From assembly GCF_016864575.1 (NCBI RefSeq), contig NZ_CP044125.1:2641001-2705000 (forward strand): a stretch of DNA of 64,000 nucleotides, given 5' to 3'. Shown here in pieces: positions 17,403 to 27,312 of the stretch; the first letter of the stretch is position 1, and each line of letters begins with the position of its first letter. A program made the position numbers and the translations under genes. The notes under the pieces were generated by a model, which saw only the letters and a list, made by a program, of their open reading frames with translations, ran no database searches and was not told the DNA's origin. This DNA is from Rhizobium sp. BG4. GTDB taxonomy: Bacteria; Pseudomonadota; Alphaproteobacteria; Rhizobiales; Rhizobiaceae.

Positions 17403-17416
17403 TTGATTGCAATCAA
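17403..17416. promoter_or_regulatory. Perfect FNR/FixK-type box upstream of rkpA
   Basis: TTGATTGCAATCAA is a 14-bp palindrome equal to the TTGAT-N4-ATCAA consensus bound by FNR, FnrN and FixK regulators, which respond to low oxygen in rhizobia. It lies 50 bases after the rkpU stop and about 167 bases before the rkpA start. Function is inferred from the match; no -10 element at the ideal distance was obvious. Confidence 0.5.
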
Positions 17417-17582
17417 TCCGTGCCTTGCTTTTGGGTGGCGATGTTTTCGTCTCGCTTAATTTCGGATTTCTAAAATACAACCTTAAATGATATTTTTGAA
17501 TGACAGCGGCAGCCTTTTGTGGTGTCTGCCTGTGACGCTTTTTGGGGTCATCCTGCGTGGTGCCGTGACATGAAGACATTTG

Positions 17583-20500
17583 ATGGCCATGACGACTGAA
17601 ATTATCGGACGCGCGATCATTGCTCCGGGTGCTCCTTCCGTAGATGCGCTACGGCAGGTTCTCGAAGATGCAAGATGCACCGTCAGCGAGATTCCGGCCG
17701 GACGTTGGGAGCTTGGTCGCTTTTGGCATCCGACGCAGGGCCTTCCCGGCAAGACATACTCGTTCGCGGCCGGTGTGCTTCACGATATCTATCATTTCGA
17801 TCCTGCGGTTTTCGGCCTTTCGCAGCGCGAAGCCATACAGATGGATCCGCAGCAGCGCATTCTGCTCAATCTGGTCTGGCGCGCGCTTGAGGACGCCAAT
17901 CTTCCGGCGGCGGCCTTGGTGGGAGAGCGCGTGGGTGTCTATGTCGGCGCATCGAGCCTCGACAACGGGAATCTGGCAGCAGAGGATCCGGCTTCCGGCA
18001 GCCCGTACTTCATGACGGGAAATACGCTGTCGATCGTGTCCAACCGGATATCGCATATCTTCGGTCTGCGCGGTCCCAGCATGACGATCGACACGGCTTG
18101 TTCGTCGTCCCTGGTCGCGCTCGATCAGGCTATGCGGGCGCTGGACCGCGAGGAAATCGATACTGCGATCGTCGGCGGCATCAATCTTCTCGCTCATCCG
18201 CTTTCCTTCGTCGGTTTTGCGCAAGCGCGCATGCTTTCGCCAGAGGGCCTCTGTCGCGCCTATGACACCAATGGCCATGGCTATGTCAGGGCGGAAGGTG
18301 GCGTCGCGATCGTTCTGCGCCGCACCGACAGGGCATTGCGGGAGCGGGACAGAAGCCACGCCCGTTTGCATGCCGCCGGCGTCAATTCGTCCGGCCGTAC
18401 GAACGGCATTTCGCTGCCGTCGCGCGATGCCCAGGCGGCATTGCTTCGGTCGATCTACGAAGACAGCAATATCGATGTGAACCGGATCGCCTTCATCGAG
18501 GGCCACGGCACGGGTACACGCGTTGGCGATCCTGCCGAAGTCTGGGCGATCGGCAATGTCATCGGCAAGAAGCGGCGGGCACCGGTGCCGATTGGTTCGA
18601 TCAAGTCGAATATCGGGCATACGGAACCGGCCTCCGGCCTGTTCGGCCTCGTCAAGGCGGTCCTGGCGCTGGAAGACAATTTCCTGCCGGCGACGCTTCA
18701 TATCGAACAGACCAACGAAGATATCGATTTCGAGGCATTGAATGTCCGGGTGAACACGTCAGGCATCGAGTTGATGCCGGCAAAGACGCCTCGTTATGCC
18801 GGCGTGAATTCCTTCGGTTTCGGCGGCACCAATGCCCACGTGGTGATAAGCGATCCCGATCCCATCGCGCCGCCCGAGCCGCAGCCGAAGGGCGACAACA
18901 TCATCTTTATGGCAAGCGCTCACACGGAGACGGCACTACAGAGCCTGCTGCAGGATTACCGCGATCAACTGGCCCAGGCAGAGACGAAGGAAGCGCGGCA
19001 GATCATCGCCGCCGCCGCGGCCAATCGGGAGGCAATGCGCCATCGCTTTGCCGTAAAGGTGAAGGACGGAGAAGCCGTTCTCGCGGCACTCGAGGCTCAT
19101 CTGGCGGGGGATCAAACGCAGGGCGAGCAAGGCGAAGCCCCCGGCCAATCGGTCAAGGTGGCCTTCGTTTTCTCCGGCAACGGATCACAATGGCCCGGAA
19201 TGGGGGCAGATGCCTATCGGAACAATGCGCATTTCCGCCAGTGTTTCCAGTCGTTCAGCGCGCTGTTCGAATATTATATCAGCGAAAAGCTCACGGATCT
19301 GTTGTTTGCCGAGGACCTGCCTCAGCGCCTTGCAGATACGAAGATCGCGCAGCCGCTGCTGTTTGCGGTGCAGGCAGCGCTCTCCGATTGCCTGTTCTCT
19401 CAGGGCGTCAAGCCTGCTGCCGTTTTCGGCCACTCCGTCGGCGAGATCGCGGCCGCTTATGCGGCAAAGGCGCTGACGGCTGCCGAGGCGGTGGCGATCG
19501 TCGCCAAGCGCTCTCAGCACCAGGATCTGCTGGCCGGTGAAGGCAAGATGGCCGCCGTCGTGCTCAGCGCCGAGGCAGCTACGGCTTTTGCCAAGGCCAA
19601 CCATCTCGACAATATTTGCATCGCCGCGATCAACGCAGCGAATTCAGTCACGATATCTGGCCCGTCCGAGGAGGTGCTTGCGTTCCGCGACGCTGCGCGC
19701 AAGGCGCAGATCGTCGCCCACGTACTCGATATCAATTACCCGTTTCACCACCCGATTATCGATCGTGCGAAAGACGCCTTCCTTGATGACTTGCCGGATA
19801 TTGAACCGGATCAGGGCAATGGAACGTTTTTCTCCACGGTTACCGGCGGGCGCGAAGACGGCGCGGTGCTGGATGCTGGCTATTGGTGGCGCAACGTGCG
19901 CGATCCCGTCTTGTTCAAGGATGCCTGCGAGGCGGCGATGGATGCCGGCTGCAACCTGTTCATCGAGATTTCACCGCGGCCTATCCTGTCGAATTATGTC
20001 GCGGATGTTGCGAAGGGCATCTCCTACAAGGCGGCCGTCATCCCAACACTCCTGCGCGAGAGCGGCACCGGCCGCGATCCGGTCTCGCAGTCGTTTGCGC
20101 GGGCATTTGCCCATGGTGTGTCGCCGCTGAAGTCGCGGAGTGCCGGTGCGCGCAACGCCTTTGTCCGATTGCCGTCTCTGCCGTTTGAAAATACCGAGTT
20201 GCGTCCGCAGACGACAACGGATGAGATCGATGTTTTCGGCCGGGACCAGAAGGTTCCCTATACCCTGCTCGGCTGGCGAACGGATCCAAACGGTTCGAGC
20301 TGGAAAAACCATCTCGATGCCCATCTGGTGCCTGATCTGGCCGAACATGTCGTTGACTCGAAGGCGATCATGCCGGGAAGCGGTTTCATCGAAATCGCGG
20401 TCACGGCGGCCCAGCAATATTATGGGCTTGATGCCGTAGAGCTCGGCAATCTTGAAATCGTGCGCCCGCTCGAACTGCGCACAGATCGCATCGCCGAGCT

Positions 20501-23500
20501 TTCGACGGTGCTTTCGCCGGAGACCGGCAATATCGAGATCCGCTCCCGCGAGCGGTTGAGCAATGACGACTGGACGGTCCATGCGGTCGCCAGGGTCCGC
20601 AAGACCATTGAAGCGCAGGCCGAAGAGCCCGCCGCGCGGGTTGCCGGTGAAGTCACGACGGTCCTGAGTGCGGCCAAGACCTACGAGACAGCAGAGCGGT
20701 TCGGCCTGCAATATGGCCCGCGCTTCCAGCTGCTGTCGAAGGCCGTGACTTTCGGGCACGGAACGATCGAGGTTGATCTCAAGAAGGCGACCCCGGCTGC
20801 GCATCGCTACATGCGCTACGGGCTCAATCCGATGTCTGTCGATGCGGCGTTCCACGGTCTGGTGGCGCTGTTCGATCAGCTTTCCGGCGACCAGGCGGGT
20901 GCACCCTATATTCCCGTTCGGTTCGGAACGGTGCGGGTGACGCGCTCCGAGCAGCCGATCGTCAAGGCGATCATCTCGATCGAGCGCTTCAGCCAGAACT
21001 CGATCAAGGTGCATTTCCGGATGTTCGATGCCGCAGGCCTGCAGGTCGCGGCGTTCGACGACTGCCGTTTCCGCAGGACCTATCTGCGCCGCCACCACAC
21101 GCTGGATTCGGTCGCCTTCCATTACGAAAGCGTTCCGTCTTCCTTGTTCCCGTATGCAGCTGGCACACGCGGGCTTGCGGAGTTTGCGGCGGCAGGCGAG
21201 GGCGAGCTCAACAACGCGACGCTGCTGCTGGATGCAGCAGTCTATCGTGCATGTCACGAGATCGCCTTGTCGATTGCCGGGAGTGATGGCTCCATCGCCA
21301 AGATGCCCGGCGATGCGGCGTTCCGCTCGTTCCTGACGAGCTGCCTGTTCAGCCTCGAAGATGCCGGGCTTGCTTCGTCGGAAGACGGACAATGGCGCGT
21401 GGTGCCGGAGTTCACGTTGCCGCCGGTCGCGGAAGTGCTGCGGGAGCTCTACGGTGAGGATTCCGGCCGTATTGCCGAGGCGGTGCTGATCAACAATACG
21501 CACCGCGATGCACTGGAGCGGATTGCGGTTCTGAAAGCCGGCGGCGATGCGCTCGGGTTTGCGTCATCGAGCGATGCGACGCTCGATCATATTCTCGTTC
21601 ATGCGCCTTTGAGCGTGCGCCGGCAGGCTGCTTCCGAACAGATGGTGACGCAGCTTCTGCCGGATGGCGGCGCCCGCTACATCCTGGAGGCCGGTTCGCT
21701 TTCGGCCGCCTTCAGCCGCAAGCTTGCGCAGCTCGCTGCACAGAGAGGCGCGTCGCTGATCATCGCCGAGCCGCGCGAAAACACCCGCCGCGCCCTGCAG
21801 ATCGCGTTCGAGGCCGATGCCAATGTGCTGATCGCCGATCCCGAACGGCTCGCGGATCATCCGGCCGCCGATCTCATCGTGTGCGCTGGCGATGAAAGCC
21901 AGAAGTTCCTGATGGGCAACGAAGCCATGCAGGCGCTTGTGCGGCGTGCGGCCTCTCATGGCGCATCGCTGGTTTTCGCCGATCGCTCACCGTCCGCCTT
22001 CAACGATTTCGTCTTCGGCCTCGCCGAAGATTGGTTCGCCGGCAGCCAGTCGCCGGAATTCCCGATCGGCAGGCTTTCCACGGTCAATCAGATCGAGGAA
22101 ACAATCCGCTCGCTCGGCTTCTCGCAGGTCGCGGCGGAGGAGACGGGCTATCCCGAGGGGCGCCTGATTTCGCTTCTGGCGCAATCGAAAGCTCTTGCGA
22201 AGACGCCTGCTCAGGCGAACGCGAGCGGAGCGCCGGTGCTGGTCTTTGGCGATGCCGAGAGATGGATATCTCTGGACGGGATGGTGACGCTTCCTGTGCC
22301 GGGCGGTGCGTCCGATCTCGTATATGCGGACGCACTGGCGGCGTTCGAAGGGCACACGGTTCGCGCAATCTATTTTGCTGCTCGCGCAGCAGGCGAAACG
22401 GCGTCCAGCGCCTCGCAGCAACGTCTCGAAACGTTCCGCGTCTTTGCCGAAGCGCTGGCCGCGCGGGTTGCGGGTTCGGCCCGCGTCCAGCTGATCGTCG
22501 TGGCGCCCGGTGGTTCACCGTTGACGGATGAAGGGGCCGATGCGGCCAATGCCGGTCTCTGGACCTTCGCGCGTGTCCTGCAGAACGAGTATGAATTCCT
22601 CGATGTGCACCTGATCGATGCCGAGACGGATGACGCCCGGCTTTCGGGCGTTGTGACCTCTGTGTTGACGTCGCCCACGGAAAACCGGGAATGGCTGCTC
22701 GACCGCGCAAGCGGCGAGGTGCGTGAGCTGCGTGCGGCGACGGGTCCGGCGGCTTCGGTTGCCCGGAATACCGCTGATTATGTCGCGGCGACGATCCGTC
22801 AGCACTCCGCTGGCCGACTGGATAGCGTGGCATGGGAGGCGTGCGACGTTCCTGTTGCCGTTGCCGGTGAGATCGTTGTTTCTGTCGAGGCGACCGGTCT
22901 CAATTTCCGGGACGTAATGTGGGCGATGGGCGTCCTGCCCGAAGAGGCGCTCGAGGACGGCTTTGCCGGTGCGACCATCGGCATGGAATTCGCCGGCCGC
23001 GTGGTGGCATTAGGCGCCGACGTCAGCGGGCTCTCGGTGGGTGACAAGGTCATGGGCATCGGCCCGGCGGCGTTCTCGACACATGTCCGCGTCCGTCAGG
23101 ACGGCGTGACCAGATTGCCGGAGCACATGAACACCGTGGCGGCCGCCACGGTTCCCGTCGCGTTCCTGACCGCCTATTACGCCATGGTGGAGCTAGGCCG
23201 CATCCAGCCCGGTGAGACCATTCTCATTCACGGCGCTGCCGGCGGCGTCGGTCTCGCAGCGGTTCAGATCGCCAAGCTGAAGGGCGCGAAGATCATCGCA
23301 ACGGCCGGGACGGTCGAGAAGCGGCGTTTCCTGGAAACGCTCGGCGCCGATCATGTTTTCGACTCGCGCTCGCTCGATTTCGTATCGGCGATCCGCGATG
23401 TCACGGATGGTGCGGGCGTGGACCTCGTCCTGAACTCGCTGTTTTCCGAAGCGATGGAACGCAGTCTCGAGCTGGTGAAGCCCTTCGGACGCTTCCTCGA

Positions 23501-25007
23501 ACTCGGCAAGCGCGATTACTATTCCGACCGCAAGATCGGCCTGCGCCCCTTCCGGCGCAACATCAGCTATTTCGGCATCGATGCCGACCAGCTGCTGGTG
23601 AATGTGCCGGAGCTGACGAAACGCATCTTCACAGAGATCGGCGAATTGTTCTCTGCGGGCAAGCTTGTTCCGATCCCTTATCGGGCCTTTGCCTATGACG
23701 AAATCGGCAATGCCTTCCGCCTGATGCAGAATGCCGGGCATATCGGCAAGATCGTCGTCCAGCCCCCTGTTATCGGCACCGACAGCGTTCTCTTGCCACC
23801 CGGAAAACCGGTCGCATTCGATGCGGATGGTGTCTATCTCGTGGCCGGCGGTATCGGTGGCTTCGGCCTTGCGACGGCAGCCTGGCTTGTCTCGAAGGGG
23901 GCGAGAAAGATCGCGCTCTGCACCCGCAAGGGCATCGCTGACGACGAGACCCGCAAAGCGATCGGCGACTGGGCGAAAAAGGGTGTGACGGCAAGCGTCC
24001 ATGCCTGCGACATTACTGATGAGGACGCGGTTCGTGCCTTGCTCGGCGAGTTGCGCGCCAAGGGCCCGTTGAAGGGCGTGGTTCACGCGGCGATGGTCCT
24101 CGACGATGCGCTGCTGTCGAACCTGTCTGCGGAACGCAACCGTCCGGTCGTCGACGTAAAGGTCCGCGGCGCGGAGATCCTGAGCCGCTTGACCGCAGCT
24201 GACGATCTCGGTCTCTTCCTGCTCTTCTCATCGGCAACGACCATGCTCGGCAATCCGGGCCAGGCGAATTATGTCATCGCCAACGGCTATCTCGAAGGCC
24301 TGGCCCGCGAGCGCCGCCTTGCCGGTCGCAAGGGCCTGGCTATCGGCTTCGGCGCGATCGCGGACAAGGGCTATCTGGCGCGTAACGCCGAGGTCAACGA
24401 CGTGCTCTCGAAGCGCATCGGCAAATCGGCCCTCAAGGCGGGCGACGCGCTGGAGCAGGTCGAGCGCTACATGATGGCCGATCAGGGCAGCATTGCCGAG
24501 GCGGCCGTGATGATCGCGGAAGTCGACTGGACGGCAGCCCGAATGCTGCCGATCGCCAGCAAGTCGCTGTTCGAGACGATCATGCGTCAGGCGGGCAGCA
24601 ACCAGGCCGCAAGCGATAGCGAAACCATCGATCTCGAAGCGATGATCGCCGGCAAGTCGGCGGACGAGTCCCAGGCTCTTCTGCACAAGCTCGTCGCGGC
24701 CGAGATTGCCGCGATCCTGCGCGTGACGGAAGACGGGATTACCCCGGACAAGGTGCTCAAGGATATCGGCCTCGACAGCCTGATGGCGATGGAGCTCGGG
24801 ATGAGCTTTCAACAGAAGACCGGCTTCGATATTCCGCTGAGCGGCATAAGCGATGGAACCACGGTCGGAGACGTCGTCGCGCGCCTTCGAGAGCGTGTTG
24901 CGAGCCGCGCCGGTGGCGGCGATGGCGAAGCCGATGCGGGCGGCGACAAAATTCTCACTCAGCTGATCCAGACACACTCTGGAGCGGCTCAGAGATCAGC
25001 AGGCTGA
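17583..25007 (+). CDS. rkpA: Type I polyketide/fatty-acid synthase RkpA of the K-antigen cluster
   Basis: A 2474-aa multidomain protein. Domains in order: ketosynthase (about 5-430; Cys173 in TACSSSL, plus EGHGTGT and NIGHTEP); acyltransferase (about 525-830; Ser618 in FGHSVGE); dehydratase (about 890-1170; H in AEHVVDSKAIMPG, D in SVDAAFHG); a long middle part with a degraded SAM-type motif near 1375; enoylreductase (about 1730-2060; GAAGGVGLAAVQIAKL); ketoreductase (about 2080-2265; GGIGGFGLATA, NPGQANYVIAN); acyl carrier domain (Ser2399 in GLDSLMAMEL). It can therefore build a fully reduced chain. By family, RkpA makes a lipid needed for K-antigen production. ATG 17583 is used; TTG 17580 and ATG 17589 are alternatives. 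Confidence 0.93.
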   Translation: MAMTTEIIGRAIIAPGAPSVDALRQVLEDARCTVSEIPAGRWELGRFWHPTQGLPGKTYSFAAGVLHDIYHFDPAVFGLSQREAIQMDPQQRILLNLVWRALEDANLPAAALVGERVGVYVGASSLDNGNLAAEDPASGSPYFMTGNTLSIVSNRISHIFGLRGPSMTIDTACSSSLVALDQAMRALDREEIDTAIVGGINLLAHPLSFVGFAQARMLSPEGLCRAYDTNGHGYVRAEGGVAIVLRRTDRALRERDRSHARLHAAGVNSSGRTNGISLPSRDAQAALLRSIYEDSNIDVNRIAFIEGHGTGTRVGDPAEVWAIGNVIGKKRRAPVPIGSIKSNIGHTEPASGLFGLVKAVLALEDNFLPATLHIEQTNEDIDFEALNVRVNTSGIELMPAKTPRYAGVNSFGFGGTNAHVVISDPDPIAPPEPQPKGDNIIFMASAHTETALQSLLQDYRDQLAQAETKEARQIIAAAAANREAMRHRFAVKVKDGEAVLAALEAHLAGDQTQGEQGEAPGQSVKVAFVFSGNGSQWPGMGADAYRNNAHFRQCFQSFSALFEYYISEKLTDLLFAEDLPQRLADTKIAQPLLFAVQAALSDCLFSQGVKPAAVFGHSVGEIAAAYAAKALTAAEAVAIVAKRSQHQDLLAGEGKMAAVVLSAEAATAFAKANHLDNICIAAINAANSVTISGPSEEVLAFRDAARKAQIVAHVLDINYPFHHPIIDRAKDAFLDDLPDIEPDQGNGTFFSTVTGGREDGAVLDAGYWWRNVRDPVLFKDACEAAMDAGCNLFIEISPRPILSNYVADVAKGISYKAAVIPTLLRESGTGRDPVSQSFARAFAHGVSPLKSRSAGARNAFVRLPSLPFENTELRPQTTTDEIDVFGRDQKVPYTLLGWRTDPNGSSWKNHLDAHLVPDLAEHVVDSKAIMPGSGFIEIAVTAAQQYYGLDAVELGNLEIVRPLELRTDRIAELSTVLSPETGNIEIRSRERLSNDDWTVHAVARVRKTIEAQAEEPAARVAGEVTTVLSAAKTYETAERFGLQYGPRFQLLSKAVTFGHGTIEVDLKKATPAAHRYMRYGLNPMSVDAAFHGLVALFDQLSGDQAGAPYIPVRFGTVRVTRSEQPIVKAIISIERFSQNSIKVHFRMFDAAGLQVAAFDDCRFRRTYLRRHHTLDSVAFHYESVPSSLFPYAAGTRGLAEFAAAGEGELNNATLLLDAAVYRACHEIALSIAGSDGSIAKMPGDAAFRSFLTSCLFSLEDAGLASSEDGQWRVVPEFTLPPVAEVLRELYGEDSGRIAEAVLINNTHRDALERIAVLKAGGDALGFASSSDATLDHILVHAPLSVRRQAASEQMVTQLLPDGGARYILEAGSLSAAFSRKLAQLAAQRGASLIIAEPRENTRRALQIAFEADANVLIADPERLADHPAADLIVCAGDESQKFLMGNEAMQALVRRAASHGASLVFADRSPSAFNDFVFGLAEDWFAGSQSPEFPIGRLSTVNQIEETIRSLGFSQVAAEETGYPEGRLISLLAQSKALAKTPAQANASGAPVLVFGDAERWISLDGMVTLPVPGGASDLVYADALAAFEGHTVRAIYFAARAAGETASSASQQRLETFRVFAEALAARVAGSARVQLIVVAPGGSPLTDEGADAANAGLWTFARVLQNEYEFLDVHLIDAETDDARLSGVVTSVLTSPTENREWLLDRASGEVRELRAATGPAASVARNTADYVAATIRQHSAGRLDSVAWEACDVPVAVAGEIVVSVEATGLNFRDVMWAMGVLPEEALEDGFAGATIGMEFAGRVVALGADVSGLSVGDKVMGIGPAAFSTHVRVRQDGVTRLPEHMNTVAAATVPVAFLTAYYAMVELGRIQPGETILIHGAAGGVGLAAVQIAKLKGAKIIATAGTVEKRRFLETLGADHVFDSRSLDFVSAIRDVTDGAGVDLVLNSLFSEAMERSLELVKPFGRFLELGKRDYYSDRKIGLRPFRRNISYFGIDADQLLVNVPELTKRIFTEIGELFSAGKLVPIPYRAFAYDEIGNAFRLMQNAGHIGKIVVQPPVIGTDSVLLPPGKPVAFDADGVYLVAGGIGGFGLATAAWLVSKGARKIALCTRKGIADDETRKAIGDWAKKGVTASVHACDITDEDAVRALLGELRAKGPLKGVVHAAMVLDDALLSNLSAERNRPVVDVKVRGAEILSRLTAADDLGLFLLFSSATTMLGNPGQANYVIANGYLEGLARERRLAGRKGLAIGFGAIADKGYLARNAEVNDVLSKRIGKSALKAGDALEQVERYMMADQGSIAEAAVMIAEVDWTAARMLPIASKSLFETIMRQAGSNQAASDSETIDLEAMIAGKSADESQALLHKLVAAEIAAILRVTEDGITPDKVLKDIGLDSLMAMELGMSFQQKTGFDIPLSGISDGTTVGDVVARLRERVASRAGGGDGEADAGGDKILTQLIQTHSGAAQRSAG

Positions 25008-25008
25008 C

Positions 25009-26430
25009 ATGACAGAGAGCTCGAACGGCAACGGACAGGATAGCGGCCGCAGGGCGGGTCTGCTGGATCAGATGCGCCATGCCAACGAATCCTCCGGGCG
25101 GAACCGCATGGCACGCATGAACCGGCAGCCGGTGCAGGCGATCCGCCAGGCCGTGAAGTTCGACGAGCTTCCTGAATACAAGCGGGTGGTGGCGCAGAAG
25201 ATCGGTGCGCAGATGGTCGGCATCGACAATCCGTTCTACCGTTCGCATGATCGGGCGGCCGGTGCGACCACGGTGATGTCCGGCAAGGAATTCGCCAATT
25301 TCGCCTCCTACGACTATCTCGCGACCAACACCGATCCGGTGGTCAAGCAGCGGGCCAAGGAAGCGATCGACCGGTTCGGTATCTCGGCATCCGCAAGCCG
25401 CCTTGTCGCCGGGGAGCGCCCGGTCCATGTGGAACTGGAACAGGCACTTGCGAAGGTCTATGGCGTCGACGCGGCTGTCTGTTTCGTCAGCGGATATCTG
25501 ACCAATGTAGCGGCGATCAGCTGCCTGATGGGGCCGCAGGATCTCGTCATCCACGACGAGTTCATCCATAACAGCGCGCTTGCCGGCATCAAGCAGTCCG
25601 GCGCTGCCCGGCGCCTCTTCAAGCATAACGATGTCGCCAGTCTCGAAGCCGTATTGAAGACCTTGTCCTCCGACTTCCGGCGTATCCTCGTCATTGTCGA
25701 AGGCGTTTACTCGATGGATGGCGACATTGCCGATCTGCCGGCTTTTGTCGAGCTTCGGTCGCGCTACGGTTTCTGGCTGATGGTCGATGAGGCGCATTCG
25801 CTCGGCGTTCTCGGCGCGAGCGGCCGCGGATCCTTCGAACATTACGGTATCGATCCGCGCGAGATCGATATCTGGATGGGTACGCTCTCGAAAACGACTT
25901 CGAGCTGCGGCGGTTATATTGCCGGCAGCCAGGCACTGATCGACGTGCTGAAGGCGGATGCGGGCGGTTTCGTCTATAGCGTAGGGCTGGCGCCGGTTCT
26001 GGCGGCGGCTGCGCTGACCGGCCTCGAAATCCTCGAACGGGAGCCGCAGCGCACGGCCGATCTCAGGAAGAACGGCAGCCTGTTTCTGCAGCTCGCCAAG
26101 GACGCCGGGCTCGATACGGGTCTGGCGACCGGGTACTCGGTCGTACCTGTCATCGTCGGGGATTCGGCGCGCGCGGTGCAGCTTTCGAACGAGCTTCTGG
26201 AAGATGGTGTCAACGCGCTGCCGATCATCCACCCGGCGGTTCCCGAAGGCTTGGCCCGGCTACGCTTCTTTATCACCTGCAATCATAGCGAGGCGCAGAT
26301 TGCGCATGCGGTGCAGGCAACGGCGAAGCGCCTGAAAGCCCTTGAGGAGCGCAACTTCGGGCTGGGTTCGATCGACATGGAAAAGATGATGCAACTGCTG
26401 CCGGATATTCAAACGGCGGGAAAGTCTTAG
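25009..26430 (+). CDS. rkpG: Alpha-oxoamine synthase RkpG (PLP-dependent acyl-amino acid condensing enzyme)
   Basis: A 473-aa fold-type I PLP enzyme of the family that includes 2-amino-3-ketobutyrate CoA ligase, 8-amino-7-oxononanoate synthase and serine palmitoyltransferase. HNSALAGIKQSGAARRLFKHND, in two overlapping parts, and VDEAHSLGVLGASGRG are the cofactor-site motifs. GTLSKTTSSCGGYI holds the PLP lysine. An extra N-terminal segment of about 65 residues precedes the core. The enzyme should condense an acyl thioester, probably from RkpA, with an amino acid and release CO2. The ATG lies one base after the rkpA stop, so the two are translationally coupled. Confidence 0.9.
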   Translation: MTESSNGNGQDSGRRAGLLDQMRHANESSGRNRMARMNRQPVQAIRQAVKFDELPEYKRVVAQKIGAQMVGIDNPFYRSHDRAAGATTVMSGKEFANFASYDYLATNTDPVVKQRAKEAIDRFGISASASRLVAGERPVHVELEQALAKVYGVDAAVCFVSGYLTNVAAISCLMGPQDLVIHDEFIHNSALAGIKQSGAARRLFKHNDVASLEAVLKTLSSDFRRILVIVEGVYSMDGDIADLPAFVELRSRYGFWLMVDEAHSLGVLGASGRGSFEHYGIDPREIDIWMGTLSKTTSSCGGYIAGSQALIDVLKADAGGFVYSVGLAPVLAAAALTGLEILEREPQRTADLRKNGSLFLQLAKDAGLDTGLATGYSVVPVIVGDSARAVQLSNELLEDGVNALPIIHPAVPEGLARLRFFITCNHSEAQIAHAVQATAKRLKALEERNFGLGSIDMEKMMQLLPDIQTAGKS

Positions 26431-26443
26431 GCGGGACGATGCA

Positions 26444-27289
26444 ATGCATGTCATCGTAACCGGAGGTTCCAGCGGTATCGGCCTGGCAGTCGCCAGGGCC
26501 TATGCCTTGCAAGGTGCTGCGGTTTCGCTTGTTGCGCGGGATGAGGGGCGCCTTGAGGCGGCGCGAAAAGATCTCGGTGCAAATGTCTTTTCGGTGTCGG
26601 CGGACACCACGGCGAATGCGGCACTCAGCAGCGCTATCGCTGCTTGTGAAGCCGCCAATGGCCCGTGTGATGTGCTCGTGGCGTCGGCCGGAATTGTCGA
26701 TCCTGCCGCTTTCGAGACGCTGCCGCCTGACCTTTTCGATCGCCAGATTTCCATCAATCTGCTGGGAACCGTCAACGCCGTACGTGCGGTCTATAGTGGC
26801 ATGAAGGGCCGCGGGCGCGGGACGATCATGATCGTTTCGTCCGGCGCGGCGCTGATCGGCATCCATGGCTATGCGGCCTATTGCGCCTCGAAGTCCGCTC
26901 TCGATGGCTTTGTCGAAGCTCTGCAGATGGAAGCGCTCGGCAGCGGCGTGAGTGTCTCCATCTGCTACCCGCCGGATACTTTGACACCCCAATATCAGCA
27001 GGAACTCCCCGCGCGGCCGTGGCAGGCGGAACTGCTGATGGGAAAGGTGAAGCCCTGGGCTGCCGATGCGGTTGCGCTGCGGATCGTCTCGGCGATCGGG
27101 CGGCGGCAGGCGAGCGTCTATTTCACGCCGTCGCTTGCGGCACTCGCGCTCTTCGGCCCCGTCATAAAGCCCGCGTTGCGGCTCTGGTATCGGTGGCGAC
27201 TGCGCGAAAAGGAGCGAATGCGGCCGATTGCATTCGAGACGCGGCACGAGCCACGCCCGGCGCCCCGGGCCGATACGAACAGCACTTAG
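26444..27289 (+). CDS. rkpH: Short-chain dehydrogenase/reductase RkpH
   Basis: A 281-aa SDR enzyme. TGGSSGIGLAVARAYA is the cofactor-binding turn (residues 6-21). A catalytic Ser lies in IVSSGAAL, and the YxxxK pair is in YAAYCASKSALDG. The C-terminal extension with a hydrophobic stretch (FTPSLAALALFGPVIKPAL) resembles 3-ketodihydrosphingosine reductase, suggesting membrane association and reduction of the ketone made by RkpG. It follows rkpG by 13 bases with a plausible ribosome site (GCGGGACG). The substrate is inferred from gene order, not shown. Confidence 0.9.
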   Translation: MHVIVTGGSSGIGLAVARAYALQGAAVSLVARDEGRLEAARKDLGANVFSVSADTTANAALSSAIAACEAANGPCDVLVASAGIVDPAAFETLPPDLFDRQISINLLGTVNAVRAVYSGMKGRGRGTIMIVSSGAALIGIHGYAAYCASKSALDGFVEALQMEALGSGVSVSICYPPDTLTPQYQQELPARPWQAELLMGKVKPWAADAVALRIVSAIGRRQASVYFTPSLAALALFGPVIKPALRLWYRWRLREKERMRPIAFETRHEPRPAPRADTNST

Positions 27290-27312
27290 TCTGACTGCGA
27301 CGGCATAATAGA

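Noticed and set aside
19971..21503. A 510-aa minus-strand frame within rkpA
   Set aside because: It is a shadow of the AT and DH domains of the synthase.
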